64,000 bases of DNA. Origin: CAVQRB01 sp963715055. GTDB taxonomy: Bacteria; Pseudomonadota; Alphaproteobacteria; Rhodobacterales; Rhodobacteraceae. Shown here piece after piece: positions 16,432 through 25,182 of the stretch (position 1 is the stretch's first letter; the number at the start of each line of letters is the position of its first letter). The position numbers and the translations under genes are program-made. The stretch spans positions 186,001-250,000 of the forward strand of contig CAVQRB010000018.1 of NCBI GenBank assembly GCA_963715055.1. Reading direction: 5' to 3'. The notes beneath the pieces were generated by a model, which was not told the origin of the DNA, did not search any database, and was given only the letters and a program-made list of their open reading frames with translations.

Positions 16432-17059
16432 AACTGCTTACGATTTTTTCTTGATACAACATCTTGTGTACCGGTTTGAAGGTTCGTCTATGGTGTGGGG
16501 TCACACCAAGATTTCGGAGCGCCGCCATGTGGCTTTTCGATCCATATCCCATGTTGGTCTCCCAGCCATAGCCCGGATGCTGTTGCGCCAAATCCACCAT
16601 GATCCGGTCGCGCGCGATCTTGGCCACGATCGATGCCGCCGAGATCGACAGGCACCTCGTATCGCCCTTCACCACCGGGATCACCGGCAGGTTCATGCCA
16701 TGCGGCACGATGGCGCCATCGACCAGCACCTGATCGGGCACGACCGGCAGGCCCGCGACCGCCCGCTGCATGGCGAGGTGGCTGGCGCGCAGGATGTTGA
16801 CCTGTTCGATCTCCTCGACGCTGGCATGTCCGACCGAGACCATCGCGCAACCGGCCAGCAACTCCGCCAGTGCCTCGCGCCGCTTTTTCGACAGCTGCTT
16901 GGAATCGTTGAGGCCTTCCGGAATCAGCAAAGGGTCGAGAACAACTGCCGCGGCGGTCACGGGGCCTGCCAGCGGGCCGCGGCCCACCTCATCCACCCCG
17001 GCCACATGCAGCCTGCCCGCTGCATAGGCGGCCTTCTCCATCTCGAAATCCGGTCCCAT
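16430..17059 (-). CDS. rnhB: Ribonuclease HII
   Basis: Cytosolic RNase HII that removes RNA from RNA:DNA hybrids and misincorporated ribonucleotides. The 209-residue protein has the DExGRG active-site strand (AGVDEVGRGPLAGPV near 20), NDSKQLS near 51, and the further acidic residues in QVLVDGAIVPHG and SIVAKIARDR. The ATG at 17059 is assumed; a second ATG at 17041 (MEKAAYAAGR) is possible. It lies 90 bases upstream of ccrM on the same strand; that gap holds the GANTC cluster, so ccrM may also have its own promoter. Confidence 0.92.
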   Translation of the reverse strand: MGPDFEMEKAAYAAGRLHVAGVDEVGRGPLAGPVTAAAVVLDPLLIPEGLNDSKQLSKKRREALAELLAGCAMVSVGHASVEEIEQVNILRASHLAMQRAVAGLPVVPDQVLVDGAIVPHGMNLPVIPVVKGDTRCLSISAASIVAKIARDRIMVDLAQQHPGYGWETNMGYGSKSHMAALRNLGVTPHHRRTFKPVHKMLYQEKIVSS

Positions 17060-17093
17060 GCCCCGGTGATCCGACGATCGCAGCCCGGGTGCA

Positions 17094-17127
17094 AGAAAAA
17101 AGCGCGCACCGCTTGCGAGGTGCGCGC
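17094..17127 (-). terminator. Rho-independent terminator after the 17.2-kb secreted-protein gene
   Basis: Perfect 9-bp stem GCGCGCACC (17102-17110) with GGTGCGCGC (17119-17127), 8-base loop. On the minus strand it is followed by a T-rich tract (A run 17095-17101 on the plus strand). Confidence 0.88.
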
Positions 17128-17219
17128 CCTTACTCGTTACGCGAAACCGGATGCCCGAACATCCCGCTTCAGGGTCAAAACCGGCCTGGGGACCTGACCG
17201 GCTTTGCTTCGGCCCGCCG

Positions 17220-17768
17220 TTACATGCGGGCCAATTGGTATCCTTCATCGCGCAGGCAGCGCGCGTCATAGCCTTCGCGCGGCCCGTTATAGGACCGGAA
17301 GCGCACCGCGCAGTCCTGCGGCAGACGATTGACGTAGGAATAGTTCCGCTCGAGACAGTCCTGCGCAAAGAAGCGCACCCGCCCGTCCCGGGTATCGACG
17401 CTCTGCAGGCAGTCGCCGGGCAGGAGCTTGCGGTCCGCGCGCTTGGGCAGCGGGCGCGGATCAAGGGGCTCGGCCCAGACGGTCTGGGGCCGGGCGACGG
17501 GGCGAAGGACGCTCTGCGGCATGGGGGCTCGATAGGTTTTTTGGGCTGGCGCCTGGTAGTATACTGGCGGAGGTGCGACGTTGCGCGAGACGATCTGGTT
17601 CTGCCGGTTCCGCTGGGTCTGGTCATAGATCACCTTGCCGACCACGGCGGCACCCGCGACGATGGCCAGTGTCTTCAGCAGATCGTTGTCGGCGCGTGCA
17701 GGTGCCGTGCCGAATGCGGTGACGGTGAGGGCGGCGGCAACGACGGCGGCAATGAATTTTCGACCCAT
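17220..17768 (-). CDS. Secreted protein of unknown function, cysteine-containing
   Basis: A 182-residue exported protein. The start (FIAAVVAAALTVTAFGTAPARA) is a good signal peptide with cleavage after ARA. The mature part has a short glycine/alanine segment, a proline/glutamine-rich linker, and a C-terminal domain with cysteines (DCLQSVDT, QDCLERNYSYVNRLPQDC, RCLRDEGYQL) that probably form disulfides. AAGGAT precedes the ATG at 17768; an ATG at 17789 (MKKRIRQ) would also give a signal peptide. It ends at its own strong terminator. Not assigned to a known family. Confidence 0.75.
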   Translation of the reverse strand: MGRKFIAAVVAAALTVTAFGTAPARADNDLLKTLAIVAGAAVVGKVIYDQTQRNRQNQIVSRNVAPPPVYYQAPAQKTYRAPMPQSVLRPVARPQTVWAEPLDPRPLPKRADRKLLPGDCLQSVDTRDGRVRFFAQDCLERNYSYVNRLPQDCAVRFRSYNGPREGYDARCLRDEGYQLARM

Positions 17769-17946
17769 CTGGCGTATCCTTTTCTTCATGTGTCCCATGT
17801 GGCCCCCGTCGATGGGCGGCCTCGATGCGATCCATCTGGGGCCACCCCCCTCGGTCAGGCAATATCGCCCGGGCGCTATCGGATAGCACTCCCGCCAAGC
17901 CCCCTTTGTTATTGAATATCTTTCCGCCGCGGCGCAGGATCGGCGC

Positions 17947-18234
17947 ATGAAAAACGTCTCTCTCCTCCCCTGCCTTTTCGCGGCATTCGCCCTCGCGCCC
18001 GCGGCGCTTGGCGCGGAATGCTACGCGGATTACAAGGCCAAACAGGACAACCCGCTGCGGCTGCACTATGGTGTGGCGCAGGTTTCGCAATGCTCGCAGG
18101 CGGCGGCGCAGGCGGAGTTGTCGGCGCGGCTTGCCGCCAACGGCTGGACGCTCCTCAACATCGTTTCGGTCTTCGACCAAGCTGGGCTGGCGGAAAGGAA
18201 AGAGAGTGCAGGACCAAACTACCTCCGCTTCTGA
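17947..18234 (+). CDS. Small secreted protein, unknown
   Basis: A 95-residue protein with a signal peptide (LLPCLFAAFALAPAALGA) and a short mature domain holding two cysteines (ECYADYKAKQ and VSQCSQ). The pattern suggests one disulfide and a periplasmic location. It overlaps the GTG start of the following membrane protein by 29 bases, so the pair is cotranscribed and likely coupled. Function unknown. Confidence 0.7.
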   Translation: MKNVSLLPCLFAAFALAPAALGAECYADYKAKQDNPLRLHYGVAQVSQCSQAAAQAELSARLAANGWTLLNIVSVFDQAGLAERKESAGPNYLRF

Positions 18235-18910
18235 CATGCGCCGCTCCGGCAACCGTATCGTGATCTTCGGAATCGCGGGGATCGTGGCGATCCTCGTGAT
18301 CGCCGCGGCGCTCCTGTTCTGGGCGCTGCCTGATGCCAATACGTTCAACGCTCGGGTCGAGCAGCTCTTTGTCGAGAACAACGATCTGACCACGCAGGCG
18401 GAGGTCAAGCTTCTCGAAATCCTCGCTCAATCCGGTACGGCGTTCTCGGAGATTCTGACCAGCTACCGGGTGGTGATCTTCGTGCTGCTGGTCTTCGCCA
18501 CCGCGATGCTGGTCGCAGCACTGGTCTTTCTGGTGCTGCTGGCGGGCTTCAATCGCCGCATGGCGCAGATTGAGCGTGTGGGCATTCAGGTCAATTCCCT
18601 GCTGATCAGCCGGGAGGAAAACACGGTCTATCTCAACAACCTCGGCTTCAAGCTCACCTCGGCCGCGATGGAGACGCTTTCGGTGCTGGCCGAAGCACGG
18701 ATGGACGACGACGTGCTCTCAGGCTCGGAGATCGAAGGCATGATTTCCGGCCGCCCCGCCGTCGACTGCGACGAGGCCACGGGCGCCACGCGGATCAAGC
18801 GCCTGCGCGACACGCTGGGCAACCAGATCGTCTCGGAACTGCTGGTCAAGAATGTGGCGCGCCGTGGCTACATGCTCGCCATCGACAAGGATGTGATCAA
18901 GGTGATCTGA
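18206..18910 (+). CDS. Membrane protein with C-terminal winged-helix domain
   Basis: A 234-residue protein with two transmembrane helices (about 18-42 and 87-114) separated by a periplasmic segment of some 45 residues. The cytoplasmic C-terminal domain (150-230) resembles an OmpR/PhoB winged helix: TRIKRLRDTLGNQIVSELLV followed by a wing, VARRGYMLAI. This is a membrane-anchored regulator with its DNA-binding domain at the C-terminus, opposite to CadC/ToxR. I chose the GTG at 18206 because of AAGGAAAG upstream; an ATG at 18236 is the alternative. A terminator follows at 18911. DNA binding is inference. Confidence 0.7.
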   Translation: MQDQTTSASDMRRSGNRIVIFGIAGIVAILVIAAALLFWALPDANTFNARVEQLFVENNDLTTQAEVKLLEILAQSGTAFSEILTSYRVVIFVLLVFATAMLVAALVFLVLLAGFNRRMAQIERVGIQVNSLLISREENTVYLNNLGFKLTSAAMETLSVLAEARMDDDVLSGSEIEGMISGRPAVDCDEATGATRIKRLRDTLGNQIVSELLVKNVARRGYMLAIDKDVIKVI

Positions 18911-18940
18911 GGCGCGGCAGGTGGTCCGCCGCGCCCTTTC
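18911..18940 (+). terminator. Hairpin terminator after the winged-helix membrane protein
   Basis: Stem GGCGCGGC (18911-18918) with GCCGCGCC (18928-18935), 9-base loop, then CTTTCGTTT. It starts directly after the stop codon and lies between convergent genes. Confidence 0.7.
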
Positions 18941-18943
18941 GTT

Positions 18944-20746
18944 TCAACGCCCGAGGTGATGGACCTCCTGAAGCCCGTAGACCGGCGTATCAATGCCTTC
19001 CATCCGCGCCTTCAGTTGCAGCGACAGGAACTGCGAATAATGCCGCGACTGGTGCAGGTTACCGCCGTGGAACCAGAGGTTCTCGACCTGCGTCGGCTTC
19101 CACATGTTGCGCTGCTCGCCTTCCCAGGGCCCCGGATCCTTCGGCGTGTCGGAACCAAGCCCCCAGACCTTGCCCACCTTGTCGGCGGTCTCCTGGTCGA
19201 TGATGTCGGCGACCCAGCCGTTCATCGACCCGTAGCCCGTGGCATAGACGATCAGATCCGCCTCCAGCTTGGTGCCGTCGTCGAGGATCACCCCGTCTTC
19301 GACCACTTCCACCACCTGCCCGTGCGCCAGCTTGATCTTGCCGTCGATGATCAGCTGGCTCGCACCCACGTCGATGTAGTAGCCCGAGCCGCGCCGCAGG
19401 TATTTCATGAAGAGCCCGGAACCATCCGCGCCCCAGTCCAGCTTGAAGCCCGCCTTCTCCAGCCCCTTGTAGAACTCCGCATCGACCTCCGCGATCTTCT
19501 GATAGACCGGGATCTGGAACTCATGCAGGATCCTGTAGGGCAGCGAGGCGAAGATCAGGTCCGCCTTGTGATGCGTCACCCCGGCCTCGACCGCGCGTTC
19601 GGAGTAGAGATCGCCAAGACCGATCTCCATCAAGGGCTCCGAGCGCACGATATGGGTGGTCGAACGCTGCACCATCGTCACATCCGCATCCGCCTCCCAA
19701 AGGGCGGCGCAGATGTCATGGGAGGAGTTGTTCGACCCCACGACCACCGCCTTCTTGCCCTTGTAGGCATCGGGGCCGGGGTGCTGGCTCGAATGGTGCT
19801 GGTCGCCCTTGAACTTCTCCATACCCTTGATCTTCGGCATGTTCGCCTTGCCCGACATGCCGGTGGCAAAGACAAGCTGCTTGGGCCTGAGCACGACCTT
19901 CTCGCCATCGCGGTCCACGGTGACGGTCCATTCCTTCTTCTTCTCGTCGTATTTCGCGTTCTGGACCGTGGAGCGGGTCCAGTAGTTCAGCTCCATGATC
20001 TTGGTGTACATCTCCAGCCAGTCGCCGATCTTGTCCTTGGGCGCAAAGACCGGCCAGTTCGGCGGGAAGGGCAGATAGGGCAGGTGGTCGTACCACACCG
20101 GGTCATGCAGGCAGAGCGACTTGTAGCGCTTGCGCCAACTGTCGCCGGGGCGGTCGTTCTTCTCCACGATGATCGTGGGCACGCCCAACTGCCGCAGCCG
20201 CGCGCCAAGGGCGATGCCGCCCTGACCGCCGCCGATGATCACCGTATAGGGCTGTTTGGTATAGCCCATCTCGGCGCGTTCCTGCTCGATCTCCTCGGCC
20301 CATGTCTTTCGGTGCTTGCCCGCGCCATGCTTGGCCCCGAGCGGGCGGTCGTATCCGAGCGGCTCCTCATGGCCCTTCAGTTCCACCATGGTGGTGAGCA
20401 GGGTCCAGATCAGCCCGTCCTTCAGCCGGATCAGCCCATAGCCCCGCGCCACTTCCGTCTCGAAGGTGATCCAGGCCGTGGTGATCCCGCCATCCTCCGT
20501 GGCGACCTCGCCTTCCGCGATCTTCCAGTTGCGCGGTTTGACGCCCGCAAGCTGCGCCTTGAGCATGTCGCGCACCTGATCCTTGCCTTCCATGGTGCGG
20601 ATGTTCCAGGTGAAGCTGACCAGATCGCGCCAGTAGCTGTCCGCCTGAAACATGGCCACGGCAGCGTCGATATCGCCCTTTTCGAGCGCCGCGCCGAAGC
20701 GGTCGAGAAATTCGGTGGTCTGATCATTCGGTGATGAATCAAGCAT
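18944..20746 (-). CDS. Flavin-containing monooxygenase with N-terminal NTF2-like domain
   Basis: A 600-residue FAD/NAD(P)H enzyme. Residues about 10-130 form an NTF2/SnoaL-like domain. The FAD site VIIGGGQGGIALGARL follows near 168, then the FMO-type signature FKGDQHHSSQH near 315, a second nucleotide-binding strand VVVGSNNSSHDI, and the C-terminal YATGYGSMNGW. The second site departs from GxGxxG (GSNNSS). Such fusions oxygenate small amines, sulfides or ketones in the cytosol; the substrate here is unknown. It stands alone, divergent from the aldolase gene. Confidence 0.88.
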   Translation of the reverse strand: MLDSSPNDQTTEFLDRFGAALEKGDIDAAVAMFQADSYWRDLVSFTWNIRTMEGKDQVRDMLKAQLAGVKPRNWKIAEGEVATEDGGITTAWITFETEVARGYGLIRLKDGLIWTLLTTMVELKGHEEPLGYDRPLGAKHGAGKHRKTWAEEIEQERAEMGYTKQPYTVIIGGGQGGIALGARLRQLGVPTIIVEKNDRPGDSWRKRYKSLCLHDPVWYDHLPYLPFPPNWPVFAPKDKIGDWLEMYTKIMELNYWTRSTVQNAKYDEKKKEWTVTVDRDGEKVVLRPKQLVFATGMSGKANMPKIKGMEKFKGDQHHSSQHPGPDAYKGKKAVVVGSNNSSHDICAALWEADADVTMVQRSTTHIVRSEPLMEIGLGDLYSERAVEAGVTHHKADLIFASLPYRILHEFQIPVYQKIAEVDAEFYKGLEKAGFKLDWGADGSGLFMKYLRRGSGYYIDVGASQLIIDGKIKLAHGQVVEVVEDGVILDDGTKLEADLIVYATGYGSMNGWVADIIDQETADKVGKVWGLGSDTPKDPGPWEGEQRNMWKPTQVENLWFHGGNLHQSRHYSQFLSLQLKARMEGIDTPVYGLQEVHHLGR

Positions 20747-20907
20747 TCTTTTCCTCCCGTTGAAGAAGCCGATGATGCCAGAAACTAGCGAAATGTGCGA
20801 ATTGGATCAAAGGCTGGCTTGACAGGATATGCCGGAAACTTGCCTATGGCCTTCCCCTGCGCCCCGGGACTAGTGTCGCTCCGACAACAGGACACAGGAA
20901 CAGACGC

Positions 20908-21684
20908 ATGCCGGCCCCGGAAAACCCCTTCAAGAAAGCCCTCGCCGAAGGGAAAACCGTCTTCGGCTGCTGGATGAGCATGGCCGAGGGCTACAGCGCC
21001 GAGATCATGGGGCAGGCGGGCTTCGACTGGCTGCTGATCGACGGCGAGCATTCGCCCAACGACGTCCGCTCGATCCGGGACCAGATGGTTGCCCTCAAGA
21101 GCAGCCGCAGCCACCCGATCGTGCGCGTGCCGATCGGCGAGACATGGGTGATCAAGCAGGCACTCGACGTGGGCGCACAGACCATCCTCGTGCCCATCGT
21201 CGAGACCGCCGAGCAAGCCCGCGCGCTGGTGCTCGCCTGCCGCTTCCCGCCGCAAGGCACCCGCGGCGTCGGCTATTCCGTATCGCGCGCCGGCGGCTTC
21301 GGACAGTTCGAGAACTACGGCCCCACGGCGGACGCGCAGATCTGCCTGCTGGTACAGGTCGAAACCGCAAAGGGGCTAGAAAACCTCGACGAAATATTGG
21401 ACGTCGAGGGCGTCGACGGTGTCTTCATCGGCCCAGCCGATCTCTCGGCGAGCCTTGGATACCTCGGCCAGACCGGGCATCCCGACATGCGCCGGACCAT
21501 CCTCGCGGCGCTGAAGAAGATCAGCGACAGTGGCAAGGCGGCGGGCATCCTGACCACCGACGACAGCATGATCGAAGCCTCCCTCGAGGCCGGCGCGCGT
21601 TTCGTCGCCGTGGCCATGGACATCGCGCTCCTGCTCAACAACGCCAAGGCTGCCGCCAAGAAGTGGAAGTCCACGCGTCCATGA
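20908..21684 (+). CDS. HpcH/HpaI family aldolase
   Basis: Class II (divalent-metal) aldolase of 258 residues that cleaves 4-hydroxy-2-oxo acids such as 4-hydroxy-2-oxoheptanedioate, giving pyruvate and an aldehyde. Marks: FDWLLIDGEHSPND near 38, RVPIGETWVIKQALDVGAQTI near 73, the metal-ligand glutamate in VQVETAKGLENLDEI near 148, and VFIGPADLSASLG near 172. The stop overlaps the start of an MFS transporter (ATGA), which suggests uptake of the substrate acid. Confidence 0.9.
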   Translation: MPAPENPFKKALAEGKTVFGCWMSMAEGYSAEIMGQAGFDWLLIDGEHSPNDVRSIRDQMVALKSSRSHPIVRVPIGETWVIKQALDVGAQTILVPIVETAEQARALVLACRFPPQGTRGVGYSVSRAGGFGQFENYGPTADAQICLLVQVETAKGLENLDEILDVEGVDGVFIGPADLSASLGYLGQTGHPDMRRTILAALKKISDSGKAAGILTTDDSMIEASLEAGARFVAVAMDIALLLNNAKAAAKKWKSTRP

Positions 21685-22853
21685 AGACCAGCCTCGCCGT
21701 TCTGGCCTTCGCCTATGTGCTGAGCCAGTTCTTCCGCGCCTTTCTCGCCGTTCTTGCCCCGGTTCTGCAGGCCGATACCGGCGCAACGCCAGGCGATCTC
21801 TCCTTTGCCGCGGGGCTCTGGTTCATTTCCTTCGCGGCGATGCAGCTTCCCATCGGCTGGGCGCTCGACAGCTTCGGACCACGCCTCACCTCGAGCCTCC
21901 TTCTGCTGATCGGCGGGGCGGGCGGGGCTGCGCTTTTCGGGCTCGCCACGACGCCGATGCACCTCAATGCCGCCATGCTGCTGATCGGCGTGGGTTGCGC
22001 ACCTGTGCTGATGGCCTCCTACTACATCTTCGCGCGGCAATTCCCGCCCGCGCAATTCGCCACGCTCGCCTCGCTCATGGTGGGCGTGGGCATGACCGGC
22101 AACCTCTTTGCCTCCTACCCGATGGCGCTGGCCGCCGACACAATCGGCTGGCGCGCGGCGCTGGGCGGGCTCTCGGCGCTCTGCGCGCTCACGGCCCTCG
22201 GCATCTGGCTCACGGTCCGCAACCCGCCGCCGCCCGAAGGCGGACGCAAGGGCTCGATCCTGGAGCTTCTGCGGATGCCGGCGCTCTGGACCATCTTTCC
22301 GCTGATGGCGGTCTCCTATGCGCCAATCGGGGCGCTGCGCGGGCTCTGGGCCGGGCCTTACCTCGCCGATGTCTTCGGGGCGGACACCCGCGCCATCGGC
22401 CTTGCGACCCTCGTGATGGGGCTGGCGATGATCGCGGGCGCCATCGCCTATGGCCCACTGGACCGATTGCTGCGACGGCGCAAACCGATGATCGCCTTCG
22501 GTACCGCGGCCTGCATCGCGGCGATGCTGGCGCTCGCGGCCTTCCCCGCCGCCGGGTTCTGGACCGTCACCCTGCTGCTCGCGGCCGTGTGTTTCTTCGG
22601 CGCGACCTATGCGATGATCCTCTCGCATGGCCGAACCTTTCTGCCGGCCCATCTGACGGGCCGCGGCGTCACGCTGCTCAATCTCTTCAGCATCGGCGGC
22701 GTCGGCCTGCTGCAATTCGCCTCCGGCCGCGTACACGGCAGCTTTGCCTCCCCCGATCCGGTCAGCGCCTACGTCGCCCTGATGCTGTTTTTCAGCGCGG
22801 CCCTGCTGATTGGCCTCGTGATCTACCTCTTCAGCCCGCCAAGCCGGGACTGA
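21681..22853 (+). CDS. MFS transporter
   Basis: Inner-membrane secondary transporter of 390 residues with about 12 hydrophobic helices. It has the MFS loop pattern DSFGPRLTSS after helix 2 and a second half starting near residue 200 (FPLMAVSYAPIGALRGLW). It is translationally coupled to the HpaI aldolase gene, so an organic acid substrate is plausible but not proven. Confidence 0.88.
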   Translation: MKTSLAVLAFAYVLSQFFRAFLAVLAPVLQADTGATPGDLSFAAGLWFISFAAMQLPIGWALDSFGPRLTSSLLLLIGGAGGAALFGLATTPMHLNAAMLLIGVGCAPVLMASYYIFARQFPPAQFATLASLMVGVGMTGNLFASYPMALAADTIGWRAALGGLSALCALTALGIWLTVRNPPPPEGGRKGSILELLRMPALWTIFPLMAVSYAPIGALRGLWAGPYLADVFGADTRAIGLATLVMGLAMIAGAIAYGPLDRLLRRRKPMIAFGTAACIAAMLALAAFPAAGFWTVTLLLAAVCFFGATYAMILSHGRTFLPAHLTGRGVTLLNLFSIGGVGLLQFASGRVHGSFASPDPVSAYVALMLFFSAALLIGLVIYLFSPPSRD

Positions 22854-22924
22854 TCCCCCTTTCCCCGGCGCTCCGGCCCGTATAAGAGGCCCCCACCATC
22901 ACATCGGATAGTGGAGAAAAAGAG

Positions 22925-23947
22925 ATGGGTTACCGCGTCGTCGTCGCAGGCGCCACAGGCAATGTGGGTCGCGAAATGCTGAACATCCTGGCCGAGCGCC
23001 AGTTCCCCGTGGACGAGATCGTGGCCCTTGCCTCGCGCAAGTCCCTCGGCACCGAAGTCAGCTTTGGCGACAAGACGCTCAAGACCAAGGATCTCGACAC
23101 CTTCGATTTCACCGGATGGGACATCGCGCTCTTCGCCGTGGGCTCCGAGGCCACCAAGCAATATGCGCCCAAGGCCGCCAAGGCAGGCTGCGTGGTGATC
23201 GACAACTCCTCGCTCTACCGCTACGACCCGGAGATCCCGCTGATCGTGCCGGAAGTGAATCCGGACGCGATCATGGGCTATGCCAAGAAGAACATCATCG
23301 CCAACCCCAACTGCTCCACCGCGCAGATGGTCGTGGCGCTGAAGCCCCTGCATGACCGCGCCACCATCAAGCGCGTGGTGGTGAGCACCTACCAGTCGGT
23401 CTCCGGTGCCGGCAAGGAAGGCATGGATGAGCTCTGGGACCAGACGAAGTCGATCTACAATCCCACCGACAGCAAGCCGCCGAAGAAATTCACCAAGCAG
23501 ATCGCCTTCAACGTGATCCCGCATATCGACGTCTTCATGGAAGACGGATCGACCAAGGAAGAATGGAAGATGGTCGTGGAGACCAAGAAGATCATCGACC
23601 CCAAGATCAAGGTCACCGCGACCTGTGTGCGCGTACCGGTCTTCGTCGGCCATTCCGAGGCGATCAATATCGAATTCGAAGAGCATCTCGACGAGGATGA
23701 GGCGCGCGAGATCCTGCGCGAAGCCCCTGGCGTCATGGTGATCGACAAGCGCGAGAACGGCGGCTACGTCACGCCGGTGGAATGCGCGGGCGATTTCGCC
23801 ACCTTCATCAGCCGGATCCGGCAGGACAGCACCATCGACAACGGCCTGAACCTGTGGTGCGTGTCCGACAACCTGCGCAAGGGCGCCGCCCTCAACGCGG
23901 TGCAGATCGCCGAACTGCTGGGCAACCGGGTCCTGAAAAAGGGCTGA
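22925..23947 (+). CDS. asd: Aspartate-semialdehyde dehydrogenase
   Basis: Reduces beta-aspartyl phosphate to aspartate semialdehyde with NADPH, the branch step to lysine/diaminopimelate, threonine and methionine. The 340-residue protein has the NADP fold VVVAGATGNVGREML at the N-terminus, the catalytic cysteine in ANPNCSTAQM near 132, and QSVSGAGKEGMDEL near 160. Length fits the family. RBS GGAG lies nine bases upstream of the ATG. It appears monocistronic. Confidence 0.95.
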   Translation: MGYRVVVAGATGNVGREMLNILAERQFPVDEIVALASRKSLGTEVSFGDKTLKTKDLDTFDFTGWDIALFAVGSEATKQYAPKAAKAGCVVIDNSSLYRYDPEIPLIVPEVNPDAIMGYAKKNIIANPNCSTAQMVVALKPLHDRATIKRVVVSTYQSVSGAGKEGMDELWDQTKSIYNPTDSKPPKKFTKQIAFNVIPHIDVFMEDGSTKEEWKMVVETKKIIDPKIKVTATCVRVPVFVGHSEAINIEFEEHLDEDEAREILREAPGVMVIDKRENGGYVTPVECAGDFATFISRIRQDSTIDNGLNLWCVSDNLRKGAALNAVQIAELLGNRVLKKG

Positions 23948-24013
23948 ACGCACGCCGTGAGCGAACGCCTGCCGGTCCAGCGGATCAGTGGGCGACGCCC
24001 GCACCCATCACAG

Positions 24014-24811
24014 TCATTCTTGCGGCTTGTCGCGCTCCGTCATCATGCCGGAAAAGCGGTCCGTCGTCGCCGCGAGTTTCAGGCGCAGATCGCCTGCGAC
24101 CGAACGTTCCATATCCGCCATCGCCTCAGGGTTGCGCTGCAAAAACCCCAAAAGCGCCTCGCGCCGGATCAGGAACAGCCGACAGGGCGTCACGGTCCGG
24201 ACCGATGCGGTTGCAGGCGCACCGGTGGCGAAGGTCAACTCGCCCACAAGCGCCCCCACGGAAATGCTCGCCACATGCTTGGTCCCGCGCTCGATGTGGC
24301 ACAATCCGCTCAACACCATTGCGACTTCCCGGACCGGCTCACCCTGCACTGTCAGGATTTCCCCCTCCGGCGCATCGACAAACTGCCCAAGGCGCAGGAG
24401 ACGGCGTACCTTGTCCTTCTTGAGGCCCGGCACGATCCGCCGTGCCACCTCGGCTTCCTCCTCCGAAAGGGTGATGAAGCGATGCACCAGATACAGCCGC
24501 GCCATACCGATGATGCTGATCACGCACCACGAAATCTCGATCGTCATTGAGAAGGGGTTGAAATCCCGTGTCAGGCTGATCAGCACCGCCGAGGCGGCAC
24601 AGAGATTGAGTGCCGGGAAGAGGTATCCATCGCCCTTGATCAACCCGAGTTGCAGGCTCAGGTAGGCGCCGATGTAGCCGATGACGCCCAGCGTTCCGAA
24701 CACGTCGCGCAGATCAGCACCCGCGTACCAGTTGGCAATGACGGACAGGATGGAGACTCCTCGAATAGGGCATGTTCCCGGACCGCTGCCGCTGACGACT
24801 GCCTGACGCAA
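24014..24811 (-). CDS. Membrane protein with cyclic nucleotide-binding domain
   Basis: A 265-residue protein with three hydrophobic segments (about 35-110) followed by a CRP-like cNMP-binding domain (140-250). The layout is like bacterial Popeye-domain proteins. The phosphate-binding cassette reads GELTFATGAPATASV; the arginine that grips the cyclic phosphate in CRP/PKA (PRAATV) is replaced by threonine, so ordinary cAMP binding is doubtful. The start is uncertain: the frame opens at TTG 24811, and a good GAGGAG lies before ATC/CTG codons near 24753. It is the last gene of the carbonic anhydrase-SbtA-PII run. Confidence 0.75.
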   Translation of the reverse strand: MRQAVVSGSGPGTCPIRGVSILSVIANWYAGADLRDVFGTLGVIGYIGAYLSLQLGLIKGDGYLFPALNLCAASAVLISLTRDFNPFSMTIEISWCVISIIGMARLYLVHRFITLSEEEAEVARRIVPGLKKDKVRRLLRLGQFVDAPEGEILTVQGEPVREVAMVLSGLCHIERGTKHVASISVGALVGELTFATGAPATASVRTVTPCRLFLIRREALLGFLQRNPEAMADMERSVAGDLRLKLAATTDRFSGMMTERDKPQE

Positions 24812-24872
24812 TCAGTAAGGGAACAAGATCCATGTCGGCAAGGTCAATCAGATGCGCCCCGAAAGGAGGGCG

Positions 24873-25148
24873 TCACGCGCGCCGGGTACCGGATTGCGCG
24901 CCCTGCGCCTGCCGTGGGTTTCTCGGCTTGCCCGGTCCGAATCGCCGCAGGAAAGTCGCGTAGGAGAAGCCCAGGTCCGTGGTGTTGCAGAGCCATTGCC
25001 CGCTGGTTTCCGTATGCAGCGACAGCCCGCCCCAGGCGATCTCGATGTAGTAGCCATGCGCCAGCGTGACCTTCTGTTCGGTGGCAAGGTCATGGACGGC
25101 CAGAATCAGATGTGACGGAAGTTGTACCGTCACAGCGCGCTTGTTCAT
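24873..25148 (-). CDS. Hypothetical protein in the inorganic-carbon cluster
   Basis: A 91-residue soluble protein of mixed alpha/beta character (KRAVTVQLPSHLILAVHDL, GYYIEIAWGGLSLHTE) with a basic tail. No family recognised. It starts 34 bases after the PII-like gene on the same strand and lies 61 bases before the cNMP-domain protein, so it is probably part of the same transcript. Its reality rests on position and the absence of a better frame. Confidence 0.5.
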   Translation of the reverse strand: MNKRAVTVQLPSHLILAVHDLATEQKVTLAHGYYIEIAWGGLSLHTETSGQWLCNTTDLGFSYATFLRRFGPGKPRNPRQAQGAQSGTRRA

Positions 25149-25182
25149 TCGCTCAGCCTGTCTGCAATCCGATTAAAACCAG

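Noticed and set aside
18956..20734. 592-codon open frame opposite the flavin monooxygenase
   Set aside because: Mirror image of a real gene with no recognisable motif; the minus-strand protein has FAD and FMO signatures.
22823..24004. Minus-strand open frame opposite asd
   Set aside because: asd on the plus strand is complete with its catalytic cysteine and RBS; the antisense has no family match.
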